Shown piece by piece: positions 33,021 through 44,064 of a stretch of 64,000 bases of DNA. The stretch comes from VXRN01 sp963664365 (GTDB lineage Bacteria > Chloroflexota > Dehalococcoidia > Lucifugimonadales > UBA1123), in contig OY761144.1 in the NCBI GenBank assembly GCA_963664365.1, forward strand, positions 62,001-126,000, read 5' to 3'. The position numbers were made by a program, and so were the translations under genes. Below the pieces are notes generated by a model. The model was not told the DNA's origin. It worked only from the letters and a program-made list of their open reading frames with translations, and did not search any database. How positions within the stretch are numbered: position 1 is the first letter of the stretch; each line of letters starts with the position of its first letter.

Positions 33021-34904
33021 CTACTCCTCCCCCCACTCCGCCCACGCATCCTCAACCGCCTTCTGCGCCCGCGCGTGCCGCTTCCCAAGCCGAGCGATAG
33101 CCTCCAAATCCTGCCGCTCCGACGCCCGTTCGATCTGCCTCTCGATCTTCGCCACCTCCGCCTCCAGCTTGTGAATGAGCGCCTCATGGTCGATTGGCTG
33201 AGCCTGGTCCGCCGACTTCGAGCTGCGCTCCTGCCTTCTCGACTCCCGCTCACGGCGTCTGTGTCGCGCCCGCGCCCGCTTAGACACCGGCTCCGGTTCC
33301 GGCGGACGGTTGACCCGCATCCACTCCTCGAAGCCGCCCTCGAAAGTCTGCACCGTCCCATTCTCGATCGACCACACCCGTTCGGCCATCAGGTTGATGA
33401 AATGGCGGTCATGGGAAACGAACAGCAGCGCCCCGTCGTATGACTCCAGCGTCTCTTCCAACGACTCCCGGCTTGCGATGTCCAAGTGCGTCGTCGGCTC
33501 ATCCAGAACCAGCACGTTCGGATACGTGATCAGCAGCCGCGCGAGCGCCAGCCGCGTCCGCTCCCCGCCCGACAGCGAGGCGACCCGCTTGAACACGTCT
33601 TCCCCCTGAAACAGGAACCGCGCGAGGTAGTCCCGCGCGTCCCCAATCGGTATGTTCTTTATCTCCAGTAGTGCGTCCAGCGCCGTCTTGTCGTCCGGCA
33701 GGTTCCACGTCCCCTGGTGCAGGTGACCCGTCTGGACATTATGGCCGAGTGTCACCGTGCCGGAGATCGGCCTGTGCTCGCCGAGGATCGTTCTCAGAAG
33801 CGTAGTCTTGCCTATCCCGTTCGCCCCGACTATCGCCGTCCTAGACCCTCGTTCCAGGTCCGCGTCCGGAATGGTGAGCAGCTTCGTCTCAGAGCCGTTC
33901 TCCATGAATCCGACCGACAACCCCCGAAGGCTCACCACGACGTGCCCGGTCCTCGACGCCTGCGCCTGGCCGATGCTGATCGTCTTCTCATGCTGAGGCG
34001 CCTCGATTCGCGCCATTCGCGCCAACCGCGTCTCTCGCCCCCTGGCCTCCCTCGACCGCTGCCCCGCCTTGTACCGCTGGATGAAATACTCCTCCTTGGC
34101 GATGTACTCTTGCTGACGCTCGAACTCCTTCTGCTGCCGTACCACCTGCGCCGCCTTCAGGTCTCGGTACTTGGAGTAGTTGCCCGGAAAGCGTTCCAGC
34201 CTGCCGCGCTCCATCTCCCATATCTCGGTGCAGACCCGGTCGAGGAAATAGCGGTCGTGAGATACCACCAGCGCCGCGTACCTGAAATCCGACAGAAACC
34301 CTTCCAGCCAGTTCAGCCCGTCGAAGTCCAGGTAGTTCGTCGGCTCGTCCATCACCAGCAAGTCCGGATCGGCGAGAAGCGCGCGGGCAAGCGAGGCGCG
34401 GGTTCGCTCACCGCCGCTTGCCAGAGACGCCGGGGTATCCAGCGTGTCCGGCGGAAGTCCGACGCCCAGCGCCACGCGCTCCATCTGGCTCTGGTAGTCG
34501 TAGCCGCCCTGAGACTCGTACTCCGACAGCAGCTCAGCGTAGCGGCTCTCAGCCCGACGACGCGCTTCCCCGTCCCGCCGCTGTATCTCCAACGCGCTGG
34601 CCGCGAGGTCCTCCTCCAGCTTGAACAGCGCGTCGAACGCCGACATAACCTCGTCGCGCAGAGCGCCGGGAACGTCGCGCTCCGCCATCTGCGGCACATA
34701 CGCGATCCTCAGTCCGGCGCTAGCCGTGACCGATCCCGAGTCTGCCTCCAACTCGGACAGCAGCGCCCGCAGCAGCGAAGTCTTGCCGCTGCCGTTCGGC
34801 CCAACGAGCCCAATCCTGGCCTGCTCGCCGACCTCGACGCTGACCTCGCTGAATACCTCGACGTCCCCGTAGAAGAGCCTAAGTTGTGACGCGGATAGAA
34901 GCAT
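33021..34904 (-). CDS. ABC-F ATPase (ribosome-associated type)
   Basis: I place the start at ATG 34904 (MLLSASQLRLFYGD), where homology to the family begins; the frame runs further up but without a ribosome site. Two ABC domains are seen: GPNGSGKTS with LASGGERTR and VMDEPTNYLD, then GANGIGKTT with LSGGERTRLALARLL and VLDEPTTHLD. The linker between them is charged and helical, as in ABC-F proteins acting on stalled ribosomes. The C-terminal 90 residues are basic then coiled coil. There is no membrane domain. TAATAT lies about ten bases before the start, so a leaderless mRNA is possible. Confidence 0.93.
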   Translation of the reverse strand: MLLSASQLRLFYGDVEVFSEVSVEVGEQARIGLVGPNGSGKTSLLRALLSELEADSGSVTASAGLRIAYVPQMAERDVPGALRDEVMSAFDALFKLEEDLAASALEIQRRDGEARRRAESRYAELLSEYESQGGYDYQSQMERVALGVGLPPDTLDTPASLASGGERTRASLARALLADPDLLVMDEPTNYLDFDGLNWLEGFLSDFRYAALVVSHDRYFLDRVCTEIWEMERGRLERFPGNYSKYRDLKAAQVVRQQKEFERQQEYIAKEEYFIQRYKAGQRSREARGRETRLARMARIEAPQHEKTISIGQAQASRTGHVVVSLRGLSVGFMENGSETKLLTIPDADLERGSRTAIVGANGIGKTTLLRTILGEHRPISGTVTLGHNVQTGHLHQGTWNLPDDKTALDALLEIKNIPIGDARDYLARFLFQGEDVFKRVASLSGGERTRLALARLLITYPNVLVLDEPTTHLDIASRESLEETLESYDGALLFVSHDRHFINLMAERVWSIENGTVQTFEGGFEEWMRVNRPPEPEPVSKRARARHRRRERESRRQERSSKSADQAQPIDHEALIHKLEAEVAKIERQIERASERQDLEAIARLGKRHARAQKAVEDAWAEWGEE

Positions 34905-35055
34905 GTTCAGACTGTATATTAACCAGCATCGCGCGCGCGCCGTCAATTCTGCCATATATGCGCGTGCAGAGAATACCGCGATCTTTCTTTGTGTTCCGAA
35001 CTCCCGCAAAGTGGTAGAATGGTCGTTGTAAGAGTACGTCTCGAAAGGAGGACGC

Positions 35056-35346
35056 ATGAGAGGCTCAGATACCGTAGCGCCCACTCGCCGGCCTCGCGAG
35101 GAGACGGCCCGCTTGGGTGACGAGATATACGAGCGGGATATCCGGTCGCAAGTCGAAGAGGCCCACTACGGGGAATTTGTCGCCATCGACGTTGACAGCG
35201 GGAGTTGGGCCATATCAGACGACCTTCGGGCGGCAGCAAAGCGTCTGAGTACGCAACGCCCGGGCGCTGTTGATGTCTGGCTGCTCCGAGTGGGGTACAG
35301 GGCTTTGCATCACTTTGGGGGGCGTCCCCTTCGGAGCGCCGAGTGA
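35056..35346 (+). CDS. Small DUF5678-like protein, partner of a retropepsin-like protease
   Basis: ATG 35056 has AAAGGAGG upstream; a TGG-TAGAAT extended -10 lies at 35012-35020. The 96-residue protein has a helical start (RLGDEIYERDIRSQ), then YGEFVAIDVDSGSWAISDDL, a helix (RAAAKRLSTQRPG), and VDVWLLRVGYRALHHFGG. The GEFVAI...LRAAAKRL pattern is like DUF5678. Its stop overlaps the protease start by four bases. The same two-gene order recurs at 37862-38454. A regulatory or antitoxin-like role is inferred. Confidence 0.75.
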   Translation: MRGSDTVAPTRRPREETARLGDEIYERDIRSQVEEAHYGEFVAIDVDSGSWAISDDLRAAAKRLSTQRPGAVDVWLLRVGYRALHHFGGRPLRSAE

Positions 35347-35723
35347 TACAGGGCGTGGTGAACGCCGCCTATGAGCCGGTGGTAACCCTTGCCGTGCAAG
35401 TGCCATTGGGGCAGACAAGGGAAACTGAAGCCGTGATAGACACCGGCTTCACCGGATTCCTGACCGTGACTCCGGCGTTGGTCGACGAACTAGGATTGGC
35501 CCTCGAGGGCATGAGCCGGGCGACCTTGGCCGACGGCAGTGAGGTAACCTTTGATGTTTACGACGTTGCTGTGCTCTGGGACGGACGGCCAAGATACGTC
35601 TTGGCCGACGCCGCTGACACCACCCCTCTCGTGGGTATGCGTCTGTTGGACGGCCACAACCTGAACATCGACGTCTTGGATGGCGGGCGCGTCGTCATCC
35701 AGGCCAGAGAGAGCCAAACTTGA
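35343..35723 (+). CDS. Retropepsin-like (clan AA) aspartic protease
   Basis: The 126-residue protein starts at GTG 35343 within the stop of the small gene. AVIDTGFTGFLTV carries the catalytic Asp33-Thr-Gly. The later LVGMRLLDGHNLNIDVLDGG has the hydrophobic-G motif of single-domain retropepsins, which act as dimers. The stop overlaps the start of rph by four bases, so small protein, protease and RNase PH are likely translated together. Its target is unknown. Confidence 0.85.
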   Translation: MIQGVVNAAYEPVVTLAVQVPLGQTRETEAVIDTGFTGFLTVTPALVDELGLALEGMSRATLADGSEVTFDVYDVAVLWDGRPRYVLADAADTTPLVGMRLLDGHNLNIDVLDGGRVVIQARESQT

Positions 35724-36439
35724 CTCGAATCGACGGACGCGCGAACGACGAACTCAGGCCGGTGTCCATAGAGATCGGCGCGCAGAAGTACGCCGAGGGT
35801 TCCGCGCTCATTTCGATGGGAGATACCCGTGTCCTGTGCGCCGTCAGCGTCGAGAACCGAGTGCCGCGATTTCTACAAGACACCAACCGCGGCTGGGTAA
35901 CGGCCGAGTACTCCATGCTGCCCCGCTCGACTCTGACCCGCACGCGCCGCGAGACTACGCCGAGGGGCCGGACCCAAGAAATACAGAGGCTGATAGGCCG
36001 CTGTCTTCGCGCCGCCGTGGACATGGACGCGCTCGGAAAACGGACTCTCAGCGTGGACTGCGATGTTCTCCAGGCCGACGGCGGCACCCGGACGGCGGCG
36101 ATCACCGGCGCTTATGTCGCGCTGTCTTTGGCTCTCAAGAAACTCCGCGCGAGCCGCGTTCTGAAGACGCAGCCTCTCAAGTTGGGTGTGGCCGCCGTCA
36201 GCGTCGGAATCGTGGATGGCGAGGCGCTGCTCGACCTGTGTTACGAAGAAGACAGCCGAGCCTCGGTCGATTTCAACATCGTCATGACCGACGCCGGCGA
36301 GTTCGTCGAGGTGCAGGGAACCGCCGAAGACGGCGCGTTCTCCCGCGCCCAGATGGACGAGATGCTGACCATGGCCGAGGCCGGCATACGGCATCTCATG
36401 GAGGCCCAGCGGCGGGCAATCGCGGCGCTCGATGCCTAG
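35720..36439 (+). CDS. rph: Ribonuclease PH
   Basis: The 239-residue enzyme starts at TTG 35720 overlapping the protease stop. RIDGRANDELRPVSIEI opens the family, and RTRRETTPRGRTQEIQRLIG is the substrate-binding Arg stretch. CDVLQADGGTRTAAITGA holds the phosphate and metal residues. It trims tRNA 3' ends using phosphate. Coupling to the retropepsin module is unusual. Confidence 0.97.
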   Translation: MTRIDGRANDELRPVSIEIGAQKYAEGSALISMGDTRVLCAVSVENRVPRFLQDTNRGWVTAEYSMLPRSTLTRTRRETTPRGRTQEIQRLIGRCLRAAVDMDALGKRTLSVDCDVLQADGGTRTAAITGAYVALSLALKKLRASRVLKTQPLKLGVAAVSVGIVDGEALLDLCYEEDSRASVDFNIVMTDAGEFVEVQGTAEDGAFSRAQMDEMLTMAEAGIRHLMEAQRRAIAALDA

Positions 36440-36454
36440 AGCGGTGCGGTCGCC

Positions 36455-37681
36455 GTGAGTCTTGCCCCGTTCTTGGGCGGATGGTCGCGTTCGTTTGAGT
36501 TCCGCGACTTTCGGCTCCTGTGGTGGGCCGCGCTCATCCAGTCTGCGTCGATGAGCATGAACTGGGTCGTGTCCGGCTGGCTGATCTTCGAAATCACCGA
36601 GTCGGCCTTCATGGTCGGTCTCGCGTCGGCCTTGGGGATGGCACCCTCCTTCTTCTTGGGACCGCTATCGGGAGCGGTGGCGGACAGAATCGACCGCCGC
36701 ATTCTCCTCTCCATAGTCTCACTGGCAGGCGCGGCGGCGGCTGGTCTCATGTCGGCGGCCCTGGCATCTGATGTAGCCGAGATATGGCACATCATGACGC
36801 TTATCGCCGTCGGCGGGGCCGCCATGGCCTTCGTATTCACGACGCGCCAGTCGCTGACTTATGACATAGTCGGAAGGAGCCTGGCGCTCAATGGCATGGC
36901 GCTCAACTCGGTCGCGATGCAGATCGGAATGGTGATCGGCTCGCTGAGCTCGGGCGTGATCATCGCCTCCGTCGGTGCGAGTGGACAGTTCCTCGTCATC
37001 GGACTGCTCCACCTGGTTTCGGTGTTGTTCATAGTGACGATCCGCGTCAAAAGATCTGCGATAGATTCAGGCCGTCGCGAGTCGGTTTTCCGCAACCTGT
37101 TCGAGTATGCCAGAATCATCCGCCACAACCGGACGCTCGTAGCGCTGATGTCGCTCGCGGCGGTCATGGAACTGTTCGGGTTCACTCACACGAGCCTCCT
37201 GCCGGTCATAGCGAAAGACGTGCTCGGTCTCGGTCCTGTCGGACTTGGAGTAATAACCGGGATTCGCCAGATCGGAGGAATCGCTGCGCTGCTAGCTCTG
37301 TCGGCTCAACCGGACTTCCGGCGGCGCGGGCTGCTGCTGTTCGCCATCATGATGATCTTTGGGCTGAGCCTCATGTCGCTGGTCCTATCGACCAACATCG
37401 TGTACTACGTCGCCGCGCTGACCATAGCCCACGCCTGCGCCATGTGCGGGGACACTCTCCACATGACGCTGATGCAGGACAACGTCCGAGACGACGAAAG
37501 AGGCCGCGCGATGGGCGCGTGGACGCTCAGCATCGGCATCGCTCCGGTGGGACACCTCGGACTCGGCGCACTAGCCGGCAGCATCGGAGCCCCCCGCGCC
37601 CTCTTCGTCAGCGGAACGACCCTGCTGATCCTGAGCCTAGTGTCCGCCGCCGGCCTACCGAGGGTCAGGCGATTGGAATAA
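36455..37681 (+). CDS. MFS exporter (MFS_3/EntS-like)
   Basis: The 408-residue protein starts at GTG 36455, 15 bases after rph. It begins FEFRDFRLLWWAALIQSASM, typical of the enterobactin-exporter-like MFS_3 group, and has about 12 hydrophobic segments. The motif GAVADRIDRRILL is the cytoplasmic loop between helices 2 and 3. Substrate unknown. Confidence 0.9.
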   Translation: MSLAPFLGGWSRSFEFRDFRLLWWAALIQSASMSMNWVVSGWLIFEITESAFMVGLASALGMAPSFFLGPLSGAVADRIDRRILLSIVSLAGAAAAGLMSAALASDVAEIWHIMTLIAVGGAAMAFVFTTRQSLTYDIVGRSLALNGMALNSVAMQIGMVIGSLSSGVIIASVGASGQFLVIGLLHLVSVLFIVTIRVKRSAIDSGRRESVFRNLFEYARIIRHNRTLVALMSLAAVMELFGFTHTSLLPVIAKDVLGLGPVGLGVITGIRQIGGIAALLALSAQPDFRRRGLLLFAIMMIFGLSLMSLVLSTNIVYYVAALTIAHACAMCGDTLHMTLMQDNVRDDERGRAMGAWTLSIGIAPVGHLGLGALAGSIGAPRALFVSGTTLLILSLVSAAGLPRVRRLE

Positions 37682-37763
37682 CAACCGTCGTCATCGCAAA
37701 CGTGGTAAGATTACGGGACCTCAACCTTGTTGCCATTGTTGAGTCAGTTTAGGTTAGCGTACT

Positions 37764-37800
37764 GTCATGCTGAGCGTAGCGCAGCGGAGTCGAAGCATCT
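37764..37800. repeat. Intergenic dispersed repeat (ATGCTGAGCG type)
   Basis: The segment GTCATGCTGAGCGTAGCGCA, continued by GCGGAGTCGAAGCATCT, is the kind of short imperfect palindrome found between genes in many such genomes. It resembles, inverted, the segment at about 5708-5735 (ATTCCTCGCTACGCTCGGAA). It lies between the MFS gene and the second small-protein/protease module. Confidence 0.6.
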
Positions 37801-37861
37801 AAAGACCCTGAACTGGGACAAATTCCTCAGTCACGGTATGGGCTTCCGGGAACGAGGGATC

Positions 37862-38110
37862 ATGAAGATTCAACAAGACTGGATCGAACAGAAACTAGCC
37901 GAGCAGCGGCGGCTCTACGATCTTTACGCCAAGCGCCTAGAGCCGGAGCACACAGGCGAGTTCGTCGCCATCAGCCTCGACGGTGAGATTCTCTTGGACC
38001 GGAGGTTGGGAGATCTTCTCAAGCAAGCGATAGACACCTTCGGACCCGACAACTTTGCGATGGCGCGCATAGGTCACGAAGCGATGGCCGAATGGCTTCA
38101 CGTCGGGTAG
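37862..38110 (+). CDS. Small DUF5678-like protein, second module
   Basis: ATG 37862 has GAGGG just upstream and is chosen over the long frame from 37727, which runs through repeat DNA. The 82-residue protein has a helical start (QQDWIEQKLAEQRRLYD), then TGEFVAISLDGEILLDRRLG, a helix (DLLKQAIDTFGPD) and FAMARIGHEAMAEWLHVG. It has the same layout as 35056-35346, with weak identity apart from GEFVAI. It overlaps the protease gene by 19 bases. Confidence 0.75.
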   Translation: MKIQQDWIEQKLAEQRRLYDLYAKRLEPEHTGEFVAISLDGEILLDRRLGDLLKQAIDTFGPDNFAMARIGHEAMAEWLHVG

Positions 38111-38454
38111 TCAGCAACGACTTTCCGTTCTTGCCCATTCGCATAACGATTCGAGGGTGGGAAAAGGAGGCTGTCGCGCTCGTAGATACTGGATTCTCAG
38201 GCGACCTCGTTGTGCCTGAGGACGCCTTACCAGACGATATAGGCCCGCCCAACTACGCGATGACCTACCGCGTCGCCGATGACAGGTTTACCACTGCCGG
38301 TTTGTTCTACGGGGATGTTGAGATTATTGGGTTGCCCCCCATCTCTCACCTGTCAATAGGCCCTCTCGGCAGCAAATACATCATTGGTCTTGGGATTATC
38401 GAGCGGTATGTCGTGACCCTAGAGCGCGGCGAGCGTGTGATAGTGGAGAATTAG
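38092..38454 (+). CDS. Retropepsin-like (clan AA) aspartic protease, second module
   Basis: The 120-residue protein has Asp32-Thr-Gly in ALVDTGFSGDLVVPE. The later IGPLGSKYIIGLGIIERYVV has the hydrophobic-G motif that closes the retropepsin fold. Outside these motifs identity to 35343-35723 is low, so the two modules split long ago or arrived separately. It ends at a strong hairpin shared with the convergent transketolase-like gene. Confidence 0.82.
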   Translation: MASRRVVSNDFPFLPIRITIRGWEKEAVALVDTGFSGDLVVPEDALPDDIGPPNYAMTYRVADDRFTTAGLFYGDVEIIGLPPISHLSIGPLGSKYIIGLGIIERYVVTLERGERVIVEN

Positions 38455-38489
38455 GTGGTGGAGCCGGCATAAATGTCGGCTCCACCACC
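38454..38489. terminator. Bidirectional hairpin between convergent genes
   Basis: Perfect 13-base arms, GGTGGTGGAGCCG (38454-38466) and its complement (38477-38489), enclose a ten-base loop. It starts on the last base of the protease stop and ends 21 bases before the stop of the transketolase-like gene. T-runs are short, so it may stabilise mRNA ends as much as stop transcription. Confidence 0.7.
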
Positions 38490-38510
38490 CTGGATTTCTT
38501 AGCTGTTGGG

Positions 38511-41072
38511 CTACCCCAACCCCCCCAGCGCATCCCGCTGCCGACCCAACCGGCTCTCCCGATCCTCGGCGAAGCGCTTGATGCCCACGTAGATCGAGTC
38601 GGCGTCGAGGTGGGCCTCGGCGATCACGTCAGCCTCTGAGCCGCCTGTGAGCCACTGGTTGTCCCAGTCGGAGGTGAGCGAGTACTCGTCCGTCAGCGGG
38701 CCGACGTTCTGGAGCGGCCACATCCGGCGGGTGCCGGTTGTCACCACCATCAGGTCGTATTTGGCCCCGGAAGGCAGTACGGAGTCTTGGTACTCCGCAG
38801 ACTGGTGCGTGAACAACTCTTCGCTGATGGCGGCTATGACCTTGATGTTCACGCCGGCCTCTTCGAGTCTAGGCAGGACGGAGACCAGGTTGACCGTGGA
38901 AGACGACCCCTGCACGACGACATAGCCGTGCTTTGGCCTGTCTGGATCGAAGTCGCGTATGACGTAGAGCCCCTTTGCCGCCGCCATGAGGTCGCTGTCG
39001 GCGAAGGTACTCCGATCGGCGACGGGGAAGTCCGGCCTGGCGACTTCCAGGACGATCACACCGACTTTCTTGTCGCGCGCCGCGATCTCGGCGGCCGCAA
39101 AGTAGCCGGGCGCCACGTCGTTGTAGTCCCAGAAGCTGAGGGTTATCGTCTGGCCGCGCGGGAACAGCTTCCACACCTGCGGCGCGAATATGCCGAAGTG
39201 GGTGCGCGCGTCGGCTGCCGTCTCCGGTCCGGAGTGACCGGCGAGGATGTGCAATACGCCCGTCCTGAACGGGCTGTCCTGGTTCTGCTGGCTCCACACG
39301 CGGGACGGCAGGTACATGAGCGGCGTGAACGCGCCATAAGTGCCGCTGAGCGCCCAGACGCCGACGTGCTCATCGGGATCGAGCGACGCGGACTGACCCA
39401 CTAGGCCGATCGCGGTGGATGCGTTGCCTGCCTCCTGGATGGCGGCCTTTAGCCGTCCTCCGCCAGGATTGGCTACGGGATCGAACGTGTCCCATATCGC
39501 CCCGTGCTCTACGTTGATCGACTCGGCGAGGTCCGCGGCCACTACGACGAAACGGTTGTTGGTGACGTAGTTGGCCCACTTGATTATCTCTGAGATTGCC
39601 CTTCGAGTGCCGCGCACGTTGCCGGGTTCCTCGAACAGCTTGATGGAGAGGTCCTTCTCGTCGCCCGAGACCGGATTGACCACGCTCAGGCTCTGCGGCT
39701 CGACGGGCAGGTTCTTGACCTTCAGGCGGGAGTCCTTGAACGGGTCGGCGGCGCGGTCGATGCGCAGGGGCAGGCTGTCGTCAACGCTGTCTCCGATCTC
39801 TACGAGGCGGTCGGCTATCCAGTCGCCGAGGCCGTTCTTGTCGAGGACAGACATGGCTATGTCCATGTTCCGCTTGAACTGGATCAGACGCTCGCGGTTG
39901 TCTGAGACCGCGCCGTCCCTGATGCCCTCGAACTCCACGCCGAAGCGCTTCTCGAAAGTACCGGCGAGCGCGACGAAGTAGTCGGCGTTCATCGCGAGGT
40001 TGTACGGGTGGCTGTGGTAGCTGACGACCTGCTCTCCGTAGCCGGGTATCTGGCCTTCGACAGCGCCGGGCCACCAGCCCTTGACCGTCTTTCCCACCAC
40101 AATCATGGGGCGGTCGTCCTCGTGGTCCCACTCTTCCATCGTCTTGAGAGCGGCGACGACCTGGTCGTAGTCGTTGCCGTTGTCGAGGGTCATTACGTTC
40201 CAGCCGTAGGCAGCCCACTGGTCCTCTATCCGGTAGGCGTCGTACACGGGACGTATGACGCTGCCGACCAGTTCGTCGTCGATGCCGGCGTTGTTGAAGG
40301 AGAGCAGGATTCTCAGGCGCTTGCCGACCTGCTGAGCGACGGCGGCGGTCTTCATCTCCTGCGAGTGGCCGGAGGTCATCGCAAACTCGCCCTCGATGGC
40401 GATGACCTTGAGGCTGTCGGGCGCGCCGACTATGTCCCAAAAGGCTGCCTTGCCCGCGGCGGTCGCGATTCCGATGCCGGATGGCCCGCCGTTCACGTCG
40501 TTAGTAAGGTCGGTCGTCTCCGAGTGGCCCGCGAGGGAGCGGATGCCGCGTATCTTGGCCTGAGCCATCAGTGGGTGGTCGATGAGGTCGTTGTCCTTGA
40601 GCAGCGTATCGAGCGCGCCCCTTCCCCGGCGGAATCCGAGCGCGTCTATCGACAGCATCGAGGTATTCGGGTCCGCGCTGTACCTATCGTCGCCGGTGAT
40701 GGCGTGCCTGCGGGCGAGCGCCTCGCCCATGATCATCCAGAGAGCATACGTCACCGGGGCGTTGTGGCCTCCGGCCAGCATGAACCGGTCGGCGTATGGG
40801 TGCTTTGGACGGCGGTAGTCGTATCTCAGACCGCCCAAGTCGGGGCCGACGAGGTGAGACGTAACCGTGTACGGCGTGTAGGCGAGCGGACCGCCGAAGT
40901 GACCGGTCTGGGCGTAGTTGCCCAGGAGCACGAGGGTCATTGCCGTGAGAAAGCCGACGTCCTCGATCCGCTCCTTTTCATAGTCAGGCAGATCCACCTG
41001 CCGCGCGGTTATGCCGTGCGCAAGGGAGAGTGTGTTGACCGCCGCCGTGGAGCTTTCGCGTGTTGATGTCAT
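38511..41072 (-). CDS. Divergent transketolase-like thiamine-diphosphate enzyme (853 aa)
   Basis: ATG 41072 has CGGAG nine bases upstream. The protein has the transketolase/E1 layout: FMLAGGHNAPVTYALWM early, a pyrimidine domain (NNRFVVVAADLAES, VGLVGQSASLDPDEHVG), and a C-terminal domain with YGFV-like ends. The thiamine-binding loop, usually GDG with NN about 30 residues on, reads GEF (228-230) with FNN (259-261). Length exceeds the usual 650-700 for transketolase and nears the pyruvate dehydrogenase E1. Activity is therefore uncertain: it may use a different ketose or 2-oxo acid. No partner subunit is adjacent. Confidence 0.8.
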   Translation of the reverse strand: MTSTRESSTAAVNTLSLAHGITARQVDLPDYEKERIEDVGFLTAMTLVLLGNYAQTGHFGGPLAYTPYTVTSHLVGPDLGGLRYDYRRPKHPYADRFMLAGGHNAPVTYALWMIMGEALARRHAITGDDRYSADPNTSMLSIDALGFRRGRGALDTLLKDNDLIDHPLMAQAKIRGIRSLAGHSETTDLTNDVNGGPSGIGIATAAGKAAFWDIVGAPDSLKVIAIEGEFAMTSGHSQEMKTAAVAQQVGKRLRILLSFNNAGIDDELVGSVIRPVYDAYRIEDQWAAYGWNVMTLDNGNDYDQVVAALKTMEEWDHEDDRPMIVVGKTVKGWWPGAVEGQIPGYGEQVVSYHSHPYNLAMNADYFVALAGTFEKRFGVEFEGIRDGAVSDNRERLIQFKRNMDIAMSVLDKNGLGDWIADRLVEIGDSVDDSLPLRIDRAADPFKDSRLKVKNLPVEPQSLSVVNPVSGDEKDLSIKLFEEPGNVRGTRRAISEIIKWANYVTNNRFVVVAADLAESINVEHGAIWDTFDPVANPGGGRLKAAIQEAGNASTAIGLVGQSASLDPDEHVGVWALSGTYGAFTPLMYLPSRVWSQQNQDSPFRTGVLHILAGHSGPETAADARTHFGIFAPQVWKLFPRGQTITLSFWDYNDVAPGYFAAAEIAARDKKVGVIVLEVARPDFPVADRSTFADSDLMAAAKGLYVIRDFDPDRPKHGYVVVQGSSSTVNLVSVLPRLEEAGVNIKVIAAISEELFTHQSAEYQDSVLPSGAKYDLMVVTTGTRRMWPLQNVGPLTDEYSLTSDWDNQWLTGGSEADVIAEAHLDADSIYVGIKRFAEDRESRLGRQRDALGGLG

Positions 41073-41225
41073 CGAAACATACTCCGTCTGAAGGATTTTG
41101 GACCGCTTGTTTGCGTGACGGGTTGCCGGGGCGCGAGATGACACGTCCCGACAGGCTGAATGATAAGGCTTACCGCCTTGCGCTTGCAACAACCGGAGCG
41201 CCGCGCGCCTCTGCGTCCGGAGCGC

Positions 41226-43354
<2,129 letters not shown>

Positions 43355-43358
<4 letters not shown>

Positions 43359-43759
43359 CCGGTCTCGTCTTCCTGCGCTATGTACTTGGAGGGGCACTTG
43401 ACGATGATATTCTCGCTGAGAAAGACGCCGTCCGGGTGGTATTGGCCTTCCAGAATGATCTCTGAGTGTTCGTTGAAGAACAGGTCCGGCAGCACGCCGT
43501 CGTGAGCGGCGGCCATATCCTGCTCTCCGTCCGTCAGGTGGAACTCGGCGAGAGTCGAGCCGTCCGCTCTGTGGAACGAGTCGGGGACCAGCTTGCCGCT
43601 GACCCGCACCATCCTGCCCTCGTCGGTTGGGCCGACCTCGTTCATCTCGCCAACCGTGTAGTAATAGACCGTGGCGGCGTCGAATGCCTGGAAGGCGAAG
43701 TAGCCGGCTGCCGCTACCAGCACGACAAGGGCCACAAGCAGCTTGAACCTGTTTTCCAT
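43355..43759 (-). CDS. ccmE: Cytochrome c maturation haem chaperone, CxxxY type
   Basis: The 134-residue protein has one membrane helix (LLVALVVLVAAAGYFAFQAF) and an OB-fold domain with VRVSGKLVPDSF and AEFHLTDGE. The haem-binding place reads VKCPSKY, Cys122 and Tyr126, in place of the usual HxxxY His. Such CxxxY CcmE forms are known from some bacteria and archaea. It takes haem from CcmC and hands it to apocytochromes. It lies between ccmD and the cyclophilin lipoprotein. Confidence 0.93.
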
Positions 43760-44064
43760 TACGACTCTTCCTCTTGTTCGGCGGCTTGACCGTCTCGTTC
43801 ATCGAGAGCCTGCTTCAGAGCCTCGATTTCGTTTTGCATCTCGCGCTGGCGGCGTGAAACGTAGAAGACGTAGGCGAAGAACGCCGCCCAGGTGATAATG
43901 AATACGGCGAACAGGAACGGAAGGTTTGCCTCGGGCTCTGACCCCGCTTGGCCGGGTGAGGCCGCGCTAACTATCGTCGAGACGGCCAGCGTAGATAGAA
44001 TCGCCGCGCCGACGACTGCCAACCGCGTCCAAATTCGACTATGCCAATCTCTGGTGAAGCTCAT
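43759..44064 (-). CDS. ccmD: CcmD-like small membrane protein
   Basis: The 101-residue protein has two hydrophobic segments. The second, FLFAVFIITWAAFFAYVFYV, is followed by SRRQREMQNEIEALKQAL, the membrane-plus-coiled-coil layout of CcmD. It is longer than usual CcmD (about 50-70), with an extra N-terminal helix that may be a signal peptide. It overlaps ccmC by 26 bases and abuts ccmE. Identity as CcmD rests on this layout and position. Confidence 0.75.
   Translation of the reverse strand: MSFTRDWHSRIWTRLAVVGAAILSTLAVSTIVSAASPGQAGSEPEANLPFLFAVFIITWAAFFAYVFYVSRRQREMQNEIEALKQALDERDGQAAEQEEES

Noticed and set aside
33717..34889. Plus-strand open frame of 390 codons
   Set aside because: It is antisense to the ABC-F gene, is Arg/Leu/Gln-rich with no domain, and has no ribosome site. 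High-GC codon bias in the real gene keeps the opposite frame open.
40008..41066. Plus-strand open frame of 352 codons
   Set aside because: It is the shadow of the transketolase-like gene; the minus-strand product has clear family motifs, this one none.
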